A stretch of 64,000 nucleotides of DNA from Monodelphis domestica (taxonomy: Eukaryota; Chordata; Mammalia; Didelphimorphia; Didelphidae): NCBI RefSeq assembly GCF_027887165.1, contig NC_077227.1, forward strand, positions 352,907,610 through 352,971,609. The letters run 5' to 3'. Below are positions 1 to 9,690 of this stretch, in pieces. Under the pieces are notes generated by a model. It ran no database searches, was not told where the DNA came from, and saw only the letters and a program-made list of their open reading frames with translations. Position 1 is the stretch's first letter. Each line of letters begins with the position of its first letter. The translations under genes and the position numbers were made by a program.

Positions 1-139
1 AAAAAACTAAAGAAAATGAAACAAGAACTTGAAGCATAGGAGTTTTTCACTTTTCTGGGGCTGTTTTACTGAGAAGCAGATTGCTATGGCACTATGGTAG
101 CTCACTAATAGAGTCACTGCCTTTGCCAGGCCTGCAAAG
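1..139. other. Unassigned sequence
   Basis: No repeat family, open frame or regulatory signature recognised. Confidence 0.4.
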
Positions 140-335
140 CAGTATGGTGTGGCAGGAAAGAATTGGATTGAAAGTCTGGAGACTTAAGTTTTGGTCCTTC
201 CTCTACCTCTAATTAACTAGGTGACCTTGAGCAGGGTCTTTTCTTTGGGTCATGGTTTTCTCTTCTGTAAATAACTGGATTTGCCCTACATAGTCTCTAG
301 GGCCCCTTTCAATGGGAACAATCCATGATGCCAAT
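140..335 (+). mobile_element. THER1/MIR-type SINE, degraded
   Basis: It reads in SINE sense order: a GGATTGAAAGTCTGGAGACT-like core, then CTAGGTGACCTTGAGCAGG, a CTTCTGTAAAT segment and a TAGTCTCTAGGGCCCCTTTC tail. This matches the therian MIR-derived SINE layout of tRNA-like head, core and short tail. It is diverged, so an old copy. Confidence 0.7.
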
Positions 336-934
336 ATGAGCATGAAGGAGAAAAGACCAGCTTTTGGGGACCCAGCTGATTCCCAGTTCTACATAGAGTA
401 TGTATCCAAAATATCAGATGCAAGATGCTATGACTCAACATTTTGTGAATGGATGAAGATGCCTTGCATCCAGGGCAAAGATACTGGGGCGGTTTCTCTT
501 TAGGGGATGAGAAGCTTCCTGTATACTCTCCATGGTGCTGAAGTTTTTCTTACATGAAGCATCTTAATTTCCTACAACATTCCTGACTCAAATCATATTG
601 TTATATTTCTTGGTTTCCAACTTCTGACCTAATTGCCTATCTATAGACATGGCCTGTCTTGATTTTCATCTGCCTATTCAAACAGCCTCCATCTTACCCA
701 AGCCACCTTGAATCTTGTGAGTTCTCTGCTTATACACCAGGATTTCCATTGCCCTGCTCAGGATAGAACATGTAGGAGAACTTGTTCTTTCTTCTGCTCG
801 TATATAAGTGAACTCCTGGGGAAAGGAAATGAAACCACATTGCTTACAGTTTAGCAGAAAATTATTTCTTCATCTAGTCAATAACTCAGTAGAAATTCAG
901 CAAACTAGTAAAAGTTCATTTCTTCATCTTTAAA
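336..934. other. Unassigned sequence
   Basis: No recognised repeat or gene. A 63-codon open frame at 312-503 starts inside the preceding SINE and resembles no protein I know, so it is probably chance. Confidence 0.4.
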
Positions 935-1240
935 AAAAAACTATTAAGCACTTGCTATATTTAGAGCATAGTGATAGGAGCTGGGGTTGATAGAATATTT
1001 AAGAAGGATGCGATATCTGCTCAAATGGTTAAAAGTCCAGTAAGGCAATAAGAGGCAAACACATATAACATACACAATATTACTTGATAAATATATTAGA
1101 AGTAGAAAATAAAGATTGACACAAGGTCTCCTGTGAAAGGTCATTAGAGATAGATAAAATCATGAAGTCCTCTTGGAAGAGCTGGGCATTAAGGTATAGA
1201 TTGGGATTCAGCATCCTAGAGGAAGTATTTTACTTTGCTG
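935..1240 (-). mobile_element. L2-like LINE 3' fragment, diverged
   Basis: The order ATTAAGCACTTGCTATAT, AGTGATAGGAGCTGGGG, then TAAAAGTCCAGTAAGGCAAT resembles the reverse complement of an L2 3' end, as in clearer copies in this window. It is heavily diverged. Confidence 0.5.
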
Positions 1241-1344
1241 AGGTCAGATGTTGGGGTTGAGAGTTTGGCCAAGATATGTGTGTATCCTGTAGAAACATTA
1301 TAGAGCATATGAGCATGTGGTGGCAGGAGATGGGGATGGTATGG

Positions 1345-1545
1345 AGAAAGAATGCTAAACTTTTAGCCAGAAGACTCATAGTCCTCACTCTGCCAGTGTA
1401 TGGTCTTGATTAAGTAAATTCCCTTCTCTGAACCTCAGTTTTCTCATTTTTAGATAGAGATAATCCTCACATTACCTTAGAGAATTGTTGTGGGGACAGT
1501 ACTCTGTAAAGCTACAAAAAATGGCAGTATTATTTTAGGCCAGCA
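1345..1545 (+). mobile_element. THER1/MIR-type SINE
   Basis: Core and tail order is preserved: AGCCAGAAGACTCATAG, CTCTGAACCTCAGTTTTCTC, GAGAATTGTTGTGGGGACAG, TGTAAAGCTAC. The tRNA-like head is partly lost. Confidence 0.7.
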
Positions 1546-1984
1546 CACATTTAATGATATTTATTTTTCCTCTAGTCTTCTTATAAGATGTGTTGACTTT
1601 AACAAGCCAGAGATTTCCAGATTGCTTTCCAAAGAAGGCATAGTCACACTGTTATGATGAACAGTCCTGAGAGAAATCAGATGAGAACAAGGAACAGGAT
1701 TGGTTATTTGGACACAAGTACCTATTTCTTTACTATCTTTGACCTCAGTGGACCAAAATGGGAAATTACATAGGGTGTGGGGAATAATCAAAAAGCTGGA
1801 TGATGATTTCTTATCCATGAATGAATAATATCTCCCATTGTAATCTGGAACATGTTTACAAGCTCTGAAAATGTGGGAACCATAAAGATCAACCAGGCAT
1901 AGCTCTTTATATTTAAATTAATCAACCAGTCAACTAATGTTTAGATGCATCAACTTATTGTCAGGACTAAGAAGGACTTTATAA
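1546..1984. other. Unassigned AT-rich sequence
   Basis: No family recognised. A minus-strand frame of 85 codons (1561-1818) has no recognisable domain. The last 80 bases may be a decayed L2 3' end. Confidence 0.35.
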
Positions 1985-2080
1985 CACAAAGCATAGATGG
2001 TTTGAGCTAAAAGGAACTTGAGAACACAGAACTCAGACCATCTGAGTTGGAAGAGACTTTAGAACACAGAAGATATAATA
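1985..2080 (-). repeat. THER1-tail-derived short tandem units
   Basis: AGAACACAGA and CAGACCATCTGAGTTGGAAG-type phrases recur at short intervals. They match the reverse complement of the THER1 tail phrase (CTAAGGTCCCTTCCAGCTCT and relatives). Confidence 0.6.
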
Positions 2081-2084
2081 ATGT

Positions 2085-2446
2085 AGAATGTTAGTATCAA
2101 ATTCAAATAGAAATGAGAGCCACTAAACCATATGTAGATAAAAATTCCTGCAATCTACTTATTAATCTAAAAGATAACATATTAATATTTGTTGTTCAGT
2201 CATTCAGTTGTGTCTGACTCTTTGTGCCTCACAGACCAACTGTTTGGGTTGTTTTCTTGGCAAAGATACTGGAGTGGTCTGCCATTTCCTTCTCCAGTGG
2301 ATATTAATACTCTCTTTGTTTTATTGTGTTTTTATTTATTTTGTTAAATGTTAGCCAACTTAATTTTAATCAGGTTCGATCTGCATTCAGGAGAATTGTG
2401 AATCACATGTGGCCAGCAGGCTGCATGTTTGATACTTCTACTTTTT
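2085..2446. mobile_element. hAT-like non-autonomous DNA transposon, interrupted by a SINE
   Basis: The ends are inverted: AGTATCAAATTC at the left, and a right end whose complement begins AGTATCAAACATGC. Termini with a TCAAAC-type motif are typical of hAT elements. No transposase coding is visible, and an S2 fragment splits the element. Exact ends and the 8-bp target duplication are not resolved. Confidence 0.6.
2190..2300 (-). mobile_element. S2 SINE fragment with target duplication
   Basis: TGTTGTTCAGTCATTCAGTT through GGCAAAGATACTGGAGTGG to CCATTTCCTTCTCCAG is the S2 tail half in reverse. It is flanked by ATATTAATATT (2179-2189) and ATATTAATACT (2301-2311), an 11-bp duplication with one mismatch, inside the hAT-like element. 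Confidence 0.85.
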
Positions 2447-2461
2447 ACATTGAAGAACATG

Positions 2462-2692
2462 TAATCTCAGAGTTGAGAAGGGCCTTAGACTAGAGCATAC
2501 AACATAGAATGTCAGAAGTGGCAGGATACAAAGAGACCATATAGCTCAACTCCTTTATTTTAAAGATTAGGAGGACAATAAGGACGAATGACTTGCCAGG
2601 TACAAATTGCCATTAAATGGTCAGGCTGATATTTCAGACTGAGGCCAATTGCAGAATTCTTTTCACTGCATGATTCTGGCTCACTATTAGTG
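2462..2692 (-). mobile_element. THER1/MIR-type SINE
   Basis: Reverse-complement order: CAGAGTTGAGAAGGGCCTTA tail, CTCAACTCCTTTATTTTA, ACTTGCCAGGTACA, CACTGCATGATTCTGGC head. A short extra tail unit is present at the left. Confidence 0.65.
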
Positions 2693-3025
2693 GGTACCCT
2701 TAACTATCTTCTAAAGAACAAGTGGAGAATGTGGAGTTTCTAGTTTAAGGAACACAGTGTATACCTATTTCATAGGTTGAAATGAAGACATATGTAAAAT
2801 GCTTTTTAAGCAACTTTGAAAGACTTGATAATTCAGACTAACACAACAACTGAGAAAAGTTCTAGAAGACTCATGATACATGCTAGTCACCTTTTGATAG
2901 AGGGGCGATGGGCTCAGTGTTTGGACTGAGAGAAAAAATATATATCCATATTTATATCTGGTTTCAACACCATGAATAAGATATCCCCTTCCAGTGTTAA
3001 ACTCATCACCTCTAATTTCATCATT
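2693..3025. other. Unassigned; possible THER1 tail remnants
   Basis: Phrases such as AGGTTGAAATGAAGACATAT suggest a degraded SINE 3' part. Nothing else is recognised. Confidence 0.3.
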
Positions 3026-3268
3026 ACTGTAGTTTAGTCATTTTCATTTGTGTTTGACTCATTGTGGCTCCATTTGGTGTTTTTTGGGCAGAGATACTGG
3101 AGTGATGTACAATTTCCCTCTCTGTTTTCTTTCACAAATAAAGAAACTGAGGCAAACAGGGTTCTTGACCAAGAGTCACACAGCTAATAAGTGTCTAAGA
3201 CTAGATTTGAACTCAAGAAGATGAGTCTTCTTGACTCCAGTCTGGGTACTCTATCCACTGCTTTACCT
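3026..3268 (-). mobile_element. S2 SINE, near complete
   Basis: Full reverse order: TTTAGTCATTTTCATTTGTG, GGGCAGAGATACTGGAGTG, AAAGAAACTGAGGCAAACAG, AGTCACACAGCTAATAAGTG, GAAGATGAGTCTTCTTGACT, CTCTATCCACTGC. Confidence 0.9.
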
Positions 3269-3479
3269 AATTATCCTTATCTCATCATTCTGCTTCTAAT
3301 TCAAGAATTGACACCTCCTCTCTCAGCTTCTTTTCCCTTCTGATTGGAAGGCTAGATGTTGGAGTTCCAAATTCCTCCCAATGCCCTTTATAGAGGGCAG
3401 AAACTGGATTCCATGGTATATTTATTGCTCTTCCTGGTTCCAACTCTACAGAATAGGTTTTCTCTGAGCAGGATACCCC

Positions 3480-3648
3480 TTATTTTGCCCCAACCCCTTC
3501 ATTTTTTTTTTGTATTGTCTCCCCTCATTAGATTGTAAGTTCTTTGAGAGCAGGGATTAGCTAGCATTTTATTAATTATATCCCTGGTGCTTAGCACAAT
3601 ACTTGGCATATAGTAGGATTTTTAATAAGAATTTATTGAATTAGATAT
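3480..3648 (+). mobile_element. L2-type 3' end
   Basis: TCATTAGATTGTAAGTTCTT, GAGCAGGGATTAG, CTGGTGCTTAGCACAATAC, then a TAATAAGAATTTATTGAAT end is the characteristic 3' terminus of L2-class LINEs. The upstream 150 bases may be older L2 body. Confidence 0.7.
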
Positions 3649-3734
3649 ATATGCATATGTATACATATAGAAATAATACAATACACACATATGTACATAC
3701 ACATAAATGTACACACATAGGTATGTATGTCAAT

Positions 3735-3868
3735 GTGGGAATTTGTTTTGCTTGACAATTCATATTTTTAATGGGTTTTGTTTTTCTTGTTTTCCTGTGT
3801 GGGCAAGGGAAGCTGCAATGGGAAGGAGATGGGGTGGATCTTTGAAAATAAAATAAAACAGTTTTTTA
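3735..3868 (+). mobile_element. L1 3' UTR-like fragment
   Basis: GGGTTTTGTTTTTCTTGTTT, a purine-rich GAAGGAGATGGGG segment, and a GAAAATAAAATAAAAC end are typical of the 3' UTR and poly(A) signal of marsupial L1-type elements. Short and isolated. Confidence 0.5.
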
Positions 3869-3894
3869 AAAGTGAATTGTAAGACTTAAAGTAT

Positions 3895-4310
3895 TATATA
3901 AATGCTAGCTATTATTTTTCTTATTAGTTATCTGAATTGTTCTTCAATATGGTTGTTAATAGCTTGTAATTCTTCCTTAGAGGCTATTTATCAATGTCCT
4001 TGGCCATTTATTCTGTTGGGAATTTTATTTTATTTGGTCTTACTGGTTTATTATCTTTTATTTTGTAATCAAATCCTTATTGGAGATACTTAATACAAAC
4101 ATTTTCTTTCTTAGTTGACTGCTTCCCTTCCTAGCCTAGCTGCATTAATTTTGTTGATGCAAAAAACTTTTCAATGTCATGTGTTTGAAATTATGTTTGT
4201 TATCTTTTGTAATCTTCTCTATCCCTTGTTTCATTAAGAATTTACCCTCTAGCCATAGTTTTGAAAAGTATCCAGATTCTTTTCTGTTTTTTTTCTCTCC
4301 AAATTCACTT
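3895..4310 (-). mobile_element. Old L1 ORF2 fragment
   Basis: Order and wording parallel the L1 at 17.2-17.5 kb: GTCCTTGGCCATTTATTCTG, AATCCTTATTGGAGAT, GCAAAAAACTTTTCAATG, TTGTAATCTTCTCTATCCCT. It encodes part of the ORF2 C-terminal half on the minus strand but is full of stops, so an ancient copy. Confidence 0.65.
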
Positions 4311-4541
4311 TTGAATCAAATTTCTTTCTTTTATCTCACACTGTCTTATTTCTGATCCCCTTTGTTCTCATCATTCTCTGAGACCCAGATCTACCCAGCT
4401 ACTCCTGGAACAGACAAAGAGGTTTTCTCTAGTTTATTTACTAAGTCAACTTTCCCCCTTCTTCTATTAATATTTGCATAATATCTTGCACATTCAAGTG
4501 CATACACTGGAAATCAATTGACCATATGCAGTATAATTTAT

Positions 4542-4768
4542 TGTTGTTCTGTTATTTCAGGTATTTCTAACTCTTTGTAACCGCAGTTTGGGGTTTCCTG
4601 GCAAAGATACTGGAATGGTTTGTCATTTCCTTTTCCAATTCATTTTACAGATAAGGAACTGAGGCAAATAGGGTTGTGACTTACCCAAGGTCACATAGCT
4701 AGTAAGTGCCTAAGGCCAGATTTGAACTCAGAAAGATGTCTATTTGCTGTGACATCTAGCTGTTCTAT
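4542..4768 (-). mobile_element. S2 SINE
   Basis: TTGTTGTTCTGTTATTTCAG, CTGGCAAAGATACTGGAATG, AAGGAACTGAGGCAAATAGG, AAGGTCACATAGCTAGTAAG and a decayed head TGACATCTAGCTGTTC. Confidence 0.88.
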
Positions 4769-4814
4769 ATAATATAACTATTTTCTTTTGATTGACAATG
4801 CAGGTTCCTAATAT

Positions 4815-4976
4815 ATCAACATGGTATAGTGGTGAGAATGCTTAAATGGGAGTCAGGTGATATGGATTCAAATCTCTACTTGAGCATTAATCTTGAGATA
4901 TAGCTGTGGATAATTCATTTTACCTTTCTGTATGACAACTGAAAAATGGCTAGGGAAGAGGAGATTATGACCAGAT
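4815..4976 (+). mobile_element. THER1 SINE, 5' portion
   Basis: TATAGTGGTGAGAATGCTTA, GGAGTCAGGTGATATGG and TGTGGATAATTCATTTTACC follow the THER1 head and core. The element is interrupted by the hAT-like insertion at 4977 and appears to resume at 5158 with CTAGATGGTCTCTAAG. Confidence 0.7.
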
Positions 4977-5157
4977 CAGGAGTTTTTAATCTTTTCTATT
5001 CCTTGGGCACCTTTGACAGTGTAGTGAAACCTATAGACCCCTTCTCAGAATGTTTTTCAAGCTCATAAAATAAAATACATAATTTTATGAAGAAAACTAA
5101 TTATAATGACACACAATTATTAAAGTATTCATTTTGACCCCAAGTTAAGAACTCCTG
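4977..5157. mobile_element. hAT-like MITE inside a THER1 SINE
   Basis: The termini CAGGAGTTTTTAATC and GTTAAGAACTCCTG are near-perfect inverted repeats of the CAGGGGTTCTTAACC type found in hAT-group non-autonomous elements. The host reads ACCAGAT at the left junction and ACTAGAT just beyond the right one, plausibly a worn 8-bp target duplication. No coding capacity. Confidence 0.7.
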
Positions 5158-5169
5158 GCACTAGATGGT

Positions 5170-5445
5170 CTCTAAGACACTGTTGAATGCTAACATTCTA
5201 GGTTATAATATGTTCTAAGGTCTTTTCCAGCTCTGTTCAGCTCTGTTCTGTGTTCTATTGTGCTGTCCAGCCCTGATAGTCTATATTCTATGTTCTAAGA
5301 TCCTTTCCAGGTCTGACTGTCTGTGCTATTGTTCTAAGGTTCCTTTCATTATGATATTCTGTGCTTTAGCTTCTCAGATCCTGTCCAGTTCTGACATTCT
5401 GGTATATGTTCTAAGATTCCTTTCAGTGTTGCTGTTCTCTGATAT
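5170..5445 (+). repeat. Mini-satellite of about 40-bp units from a THER1 tail
   Basis: About six diverged units with the plan TGTTCTAAGGTCCTTTCC, AGCTCTGACATTCTG repeat head to tail. The unit is the THER1 3' tail phrase, and the block directly follows the THER1 copy interrupted at 4977. A 109-codon frame over it (5258-5587) is an artefact. Confidence 0.75.
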
Positions 5446-5454
5446 TACGTGTAT

Positions 5455-5535
5455 CCACACATATATGGAAATATCTCCACATGTAGGTGTGTGTATACCT
5501 ACATGTATACCTATATATGTGTGTGGAGCTTCCAA
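5455..5535. repeat. Alternating Y/R stretch with a perfect hairpin
   Basis: The arms ACATGTAGGT (5479-5488) and ACCTACATGT (5497-5506) are exact inverted repeats around an 8-base loop, in an ACAT/TGTA-rich stretch. Confidence 0.8.
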
Positions 5536-5579
5536 ACAAAAGCCACAATTTGAATCAAATGTTTTCCTCTCTCTGCCTC

Positions 5580-6230
5580 TCCTTTAGGGTCTCTGATCTC
5601 TTGTTGTCAGCATAAAGGATTCATGTCCCAGCTGGCCAAGGGTCAGCCCATCGCAGCACAATTACTTTAGCTGGGGAGTTATGGGCTTGCCTGGGAATTG
5701 ATTTGTCCTTCTCTTGCATCACTAATTTATTTGAAACTGAGTCATTCCCAAAAGGCAACATCAGAGGACAGAGCGAAGCAGGGGCTTTTGTTTTGGAGTT
5801 CTGGGTGAAATCTCAGCTGGGAGCTGTGGAAACTGGGAGAACGGGGAAGGGTCTGCCATTCTGAGGCTCCCTCGGTTTGGGGAGACCCAGACACCGCCAC
5901 AGCTGCAGTGTAGCGTGATGGGATTGAAATGCAATGGAAGGAGCTGCCTGACAATGTGAACTGGATTCCAAACACCCAGAGACCAATTGTTCCTACGTAG
6001 TCTCTGGCTTTCGGCCAGGAATTGATGGAGGACCATATCCCCAACCCTTTACCCCCAACAAATTCCACCTACTCCATTTCTCTTCCTTCCCCTCCCTCCA
6101 ACTCCCCTTTTCCCAACTCTGGGGTCTTCTACTACACCCCCATTTCAGGCTTTGTCCCAGCCAAGCTAGCCATTATCCAACTGCCTCAAAGCTCCTTAGA
6201 CCTTTTCCTTCTAGGTCCTCAGCAGCTATA
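5580..6230. other. Repeat-poor stretch, candidate conserved non-coding element
   Basis: No known repeat is visible over about 650 bases, and base composition is richer in G+C than the flanks. It contains CAGCTG E-boxes (near 5812 and 5901), an AATTACTTTAGCTGGGG phrase near 5660 and scattered CpGs. Overlapping frames on both strands (such as 108 codons at 5742-6068) have no recognisable domain and no splice context I trust. Confidence 0.4.
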
Positions 6231-6231
6231 G

Positions 6232-6480
6232 GAGGTAATAGAAAGAGCACTGAACTTGGCATCAGAATATCTGGGTCCTAGTCTCAGTGTTGCCACTTGA
6301 TATCTATGGGACCCACTGATGTGGATAAGCCCCCTCAATTCTCCGGGCCTCAATGATCCCATCTCTAAAATGGGGTGTCTGGACCAAATGATTTACTCTG
6401 GTCTTGCCCTCCCCCCAGTATTAACCTTCTGTGCTTTAAGGTCTTATCTAGCTCTGGCATTCCATCATGAATTTTCTGAC
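6232..6480 (+). mobile_element. THER1 SINE with tail
   Basis: GAAAGAGCACTGAACTTGGC, TCTGGGTCCTAGTCTCAG, CTCTAAAATGGGGTGTCTGG and a tail unit TAAGGTCTTATCTAGCTCTG. Confidence 0.85.
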
Positions 6481-6589
6481 ATCCTAAGACCCCTGTGAAG
6501 GCTGGATGCTGATCCAGTCTTCTACTCTCCTTTATCCTGCAACTTTTATACTCCCCTTTTTACTGTTGTTCATCTCATCCTCTCTCTCT

Positions 6590-7085
6590 CAATAGGGGAG
6601 GTTTATTTTTAAGAAGCTAGACAGCTGTTTACATTTGTGTTTTTTAAATGAAGGAAATTCTGTTTTGCTTTCCCACAGAGAACACGATGTAAATTGTAGC
6701 CTCTCCCTTAACAGAACATATCCACTCTTTTTTTGTGCGGCTCTCCTTTGGAGGAGGCTTTGCTTGATGGTGGTAAGAGAGGAAAACAGGCTGGGGGGTG
6801 GGGATGTGGAGGAGAGATCAAAGCTCTCTGGCAATGGAACTCTTTGCCCTATTGCTGGCATCGAGCAGGCATGGGGTTGATTTGATGAGACTCAGTGATG
6901 AGGCAGGAGGGGCTCATTAGCTGTTGCAAAGAATTTTCACATTGCCATTGATTGGTGCAGTGAGTGGCTTGCTGGGGGAGACTCTGCCCAGCCCTGGGGT
7001 ATTTCAGTGGCAGCCCCATGGCACATCTATCAAAGTACTGGGCTTCAACCTGGAGGTGACTGCAGGCACATCAGGGCTGGCCTTA
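6590..7085. other. Repeat-poor stretch, candidate regulatory element
   Basis: No repeat recognised. Motifs seen by eye: an E-box/forkhead-like AGACAGCTGTTTACATTTG (6618-6636), a TCF/LEF-like GATCAAAG (6814-6821) and an inverted CCAAT-like GATTGG (6949-6954). A polypyrimidine-AG before GAGAACACG (6678) resembles a splice acceptor, but no coherent exon follows. Confidence 0.4.
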
Positions 7086-7089
7086 CATA

Positions 7090-7335
7090 AAGGAGAATAA
7101 TAGGAGCTCATATTTATAAAGTACTTCTGGTTTTCCAAAACCAGTTTTTCTGTGAGGTAATGGGCCTGTATTTATAATCTTCTTTTTCTAAAAATGAGAT
7201 TCTAACATTTTTCCTAAAAAATGAGCCTCAGAAAAGGTGAATGTCTTACCCAGACTCACAGAGCAAGTTAGTGGTGGAGCTACACCCCTAACTCAGGACT
7301 TCTGGGTCCAGGTCCAGCACTCTCTGTCCCCATTA
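7090..7335 (-). mobile_element. MIR SINE, diverged
   Basis: AATAGGAGCTCATATTTATA, TTCTGTGAGGTAATGGG, CTCAGAAAAGGTGAATG, ACAGAGCAAGTTAGTGG and CAGCACTCTCTGTCC give the MIR layout in reverse. Confidence 0.75.
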
Positions 7336-7602
7336 ATGTTGTCATCATTCAGTCATTCTGGCTGCCTCCATGATGCCAGTTAGGGTTTTCTTGGCAAAGA
7401 TACTGAAGTGGTTTGCTACTTCCTACTCCAGGAAAATTTTATAGATAAGGAAACAGAGGCCAATAGGGTTAAGCAATTTGTACAGAATCACAAAGCCAGT
7501 GAGTGTCTTATGCCAGATTTGAACTCACAGAGATGGATCTTTCTGACCCCAAGCCCAGTGCTCTGTCCCTTGCACTATCTAGCTGCTCATTCTTGGGCTT
7601 TG
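7336..7602 (-). mobile_element. S2 SINE
   Basis: CATTCAGTCATTCTGGCTGC, CTTGGCAAAGATACTGAAGT, GATAAGGAAACAGAGGCC, GCCAGTGAGTGTCTTATG, TGCACTATCTAGCTGCTC. Confidence 0.88.
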
Positions 7603-7814
7603 TACTTTCTTTGTACATTAGATGAGGATCCTTATCTAATGAATGATATAAAAGTTCTAGAAAGCCTTGATGCTTGTTATCCTACTGTGTGTTGCTTAAA
7701 ATTCCTGTCATTAGATCTCTATCGCTTAAGGTTTTAAGATGACAATTGAGACACTCAGTTAGGCAATGACTAAATAAATGACATATGAATGTAACTGAAT
7801 GGGATGAAATAAAA
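7603..7814. other. Unassigned
   Basis: No recognised repeat, though an L2-like 3' phrase is possible at 7745-7800. Confidence 0.3.
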
Positions 7815-8358
7815 TGACCACCCACCCAAATTATAATTACAAACCTGGAGTCAGTATATAGTATAAGAAGACCTCTTTATTCTTTCTCATGAGAAAGGGG
7901 GTCATTTCCCTAATGGTAATGCCCAAAGCATGAGTGCAGATACAAGCATTTTATAGATTCCTGATGCAAGATTCCTACCCCATCCTGTCCACTGCTCCAT
8001 GTCTAGGGGACAAATTTACAATCTAGGCATGAAAGTCTACCCAATCAGAAAACAACAAGTTACATAGCATGAGCTTCATCACAAACTTCTATCATGGAGA
8101 GGAAAGGTTATGGAAGGACAGCTATGTCCTCACGAGTGACCCCTCTGGCTCCTAAATGCCAGAGGAGATAAGGAGGTAGGATAGCCTATTGATTTTCTTC
8201 CTTGAGATAAGAAGCTTCCCAACTCACTGGGCCTGTGGCAATAATGAAATATCTTTGAGGTCTTGTTCTGTAACCCTAAACAGGCTTTCCTTCCCTAATG
8301 GGGTCTAGGATGGATGTCCCCTGGGAGAAGAACAAATTAATTCTTTTCTCACCACACA
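7815..8358 (-). mobile_element. Solo LTR of an endogenous retrovirus
   Basis: Read on the minus strand it starts TGTGTGGTGAGAAAAG, has a TATA-like TCTATAAAATGC (7947-7957) and a poly(A) signal AATAAA (7876-7881) about 75 bases further, and ends near GGGTGGGTGGTCA. No internal gag/pol sequence flanks it, so it is a solo LTR. No clean target duplication was found and the ends are approximate. Confidence 0.6.
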
Positions 8359-8424
8359 TAATGAAACATTATTGTATCAGTAGAAAATGATGAATATGAA
8401 GAAGTCAAAGAAGTATTGGGAAGG

Positions 8425-8690
8425 AATACACATTTGTATAGCACCTACTGTGTGCCAGGCGCTGTGCTAAGCAGACTTTACAAATATTATTACATTTGAT
8501 CCCCACAACAATTCTGCGAAATAGAGAATATTATTATTATCCCCATTTTTACAGTTGATAAATCTCAGGCAAATAGTATAAATGACTTGCTCAGGGTCAC
8601 ATAGTTGGTAAGTGTCTGAGGTCAAATCAAACTGGAGTCTTTCTGACTCCAAGACCAGCTCTCTGTCCACTAAGCTACCAGATCATTGCA
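8425..8690 (-). mobile_element. MIR SINE, near full length
   Basis: ATAGCACCTACTGTGTGCCA, GGCGCTGTGCTAAGC, ATTATTATTATCCCCATTTT, CAGGGTCACATAGTTGG, CTCTGTCCACTAAGCTACC. Confidence 0.9.
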
Positions 8691-8754
8691 TATGAACTGA
8701 TTCAAAAACCATAACAACTAAAAATAATATAAACAGGCATTCCAGGGTAAGGGG

Positions 8755-9035
8755 AAAGAACAAGACTGTACTCAAACTGAACACTGTATAATTATAATGG
8801 ACAAATTTGTCCCTGAAGAAGTGTTATGGAACTGGAAGTCCTTCTTTTGTTTGGGGTAGAATGTTGCCTATCGTCAGGCTTGGCTTTGTTGGTTAGCTTT
8901 GCTGAACTGCTTTTCCCTCTTTGATTATTATTATTTGTTTTTGTTATTTAAAATAATGGGTCATTAGGTGGGGGATAGGGAAATATATTTAGAAATGAAG
9001 ATTATATAAAAATGACATTTAAAAATTACAAACCA
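8755..9035 (+). mobile_element. L1-like LINE 3' UTR fragment
   Basis: ATAATTATAATGGACAAAT, GCTTTGCTGAACTGCTTTTC, CTCTTTGATTATTATTATT and an ATGGGTCATTAGGTGGGGG segment resemble the non-coding 3' end of marsupial L1-type LINEs. Recognised by style only. Confidence 0.4.
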
Positions 9036-9065
9036 AATGCCAATTGATCCAAAAAGCCACAGAAT

Positions 9066-9217
9066 ATCAGGGGTAAAAGGCATTACGAGCTCCTTTAGCC
9101 CAATCCCTTCATTTTACAGGTGGAGAAACTAAGTCCCAGAGAGTGGAAGGGATGTGCCTAGGGCTATATAGGGAATCAGTGGCTGATCCAGGAAGGGAGC
9201 TCACATGGGAATGGACT
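9066..9217 (-). mobile_element. THER1/MIR-type SINE
   Basis: GAGCTCCTTTAGCCCAATC, CTTCATTTTACAGGTGGAG, CTAAGTCCCAGAGAGTGG and a decayed head. Confidence 0.8.
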
Positions 9218-9224
9218 ATAATAG

Positions 9225-9490
9225 TGATTAAGCTATTTCAGATCTCTAAACTGAAGGACTGAGACTACAAGGCTGCTGTGACAAAAAGGGGTGCCTCGCG
9301 GCAGATTTTAAGGCGGGATGTATTTCCTTTGTTCCTGAATGCCTGCAGCTTTGGTGTGTTACCCAGCCTACTGCTGAATTAGATACCATCCTATATTATC
9401 CTCTAGACTTTCTTTCTCTCCCACCGCCAGTAACCCAGAATAGGCTGCAAGGCTGTGGAAGCAGTAATAGCTAGTGTTAAAACTCACTGC
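9225..9490. other. Repeat-poor stretch with local CpGs
   Basis: GTGCCTCGCGGCAG and AAGGCGGGATG give CpGs unusual for the surrounding AT-rich DNA. No repeat, frame or exon structure is recognised. Possible regulatory island. Confidence 0.35.
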
Positions 9491-9491
9491 T

Positions 9492-9690
9492 TGGGACAGT
9501 GAGGCAATTCATTGGATAGAGTCAGGCATGGAGTAGTGTGAACCTCAGTTCAAATCTGGCCTCAGACACTTCCTAGTTGTGTGACCCAGGGCAAGTCATT
9601 TAACCCTGTTTGCCTAGTCCTTACTGCTCTTCTGTCTTAATATCAATTCTATGATGGAAGGTAAGGGTTAAAAAAAACAAAAAAGCAACT
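9492..9690 (+). mobile_element. S1 SINE
   Basis: AGTGAGGCAATTCATTGGAT head, GGCCTCAGACACTTCCTAG, CAGGGCAAGTCATTTAACC, ATGGAAGGTAAGGGTTAAAA tail. Confidence 0.9.

Noticed and set aside
5258..5587. 109-codon cysteine-rich frame as a secreted peptide
   Set aside because: It covers the THER1-tail mini-satellite, and its cysteines come from the repeated unit.
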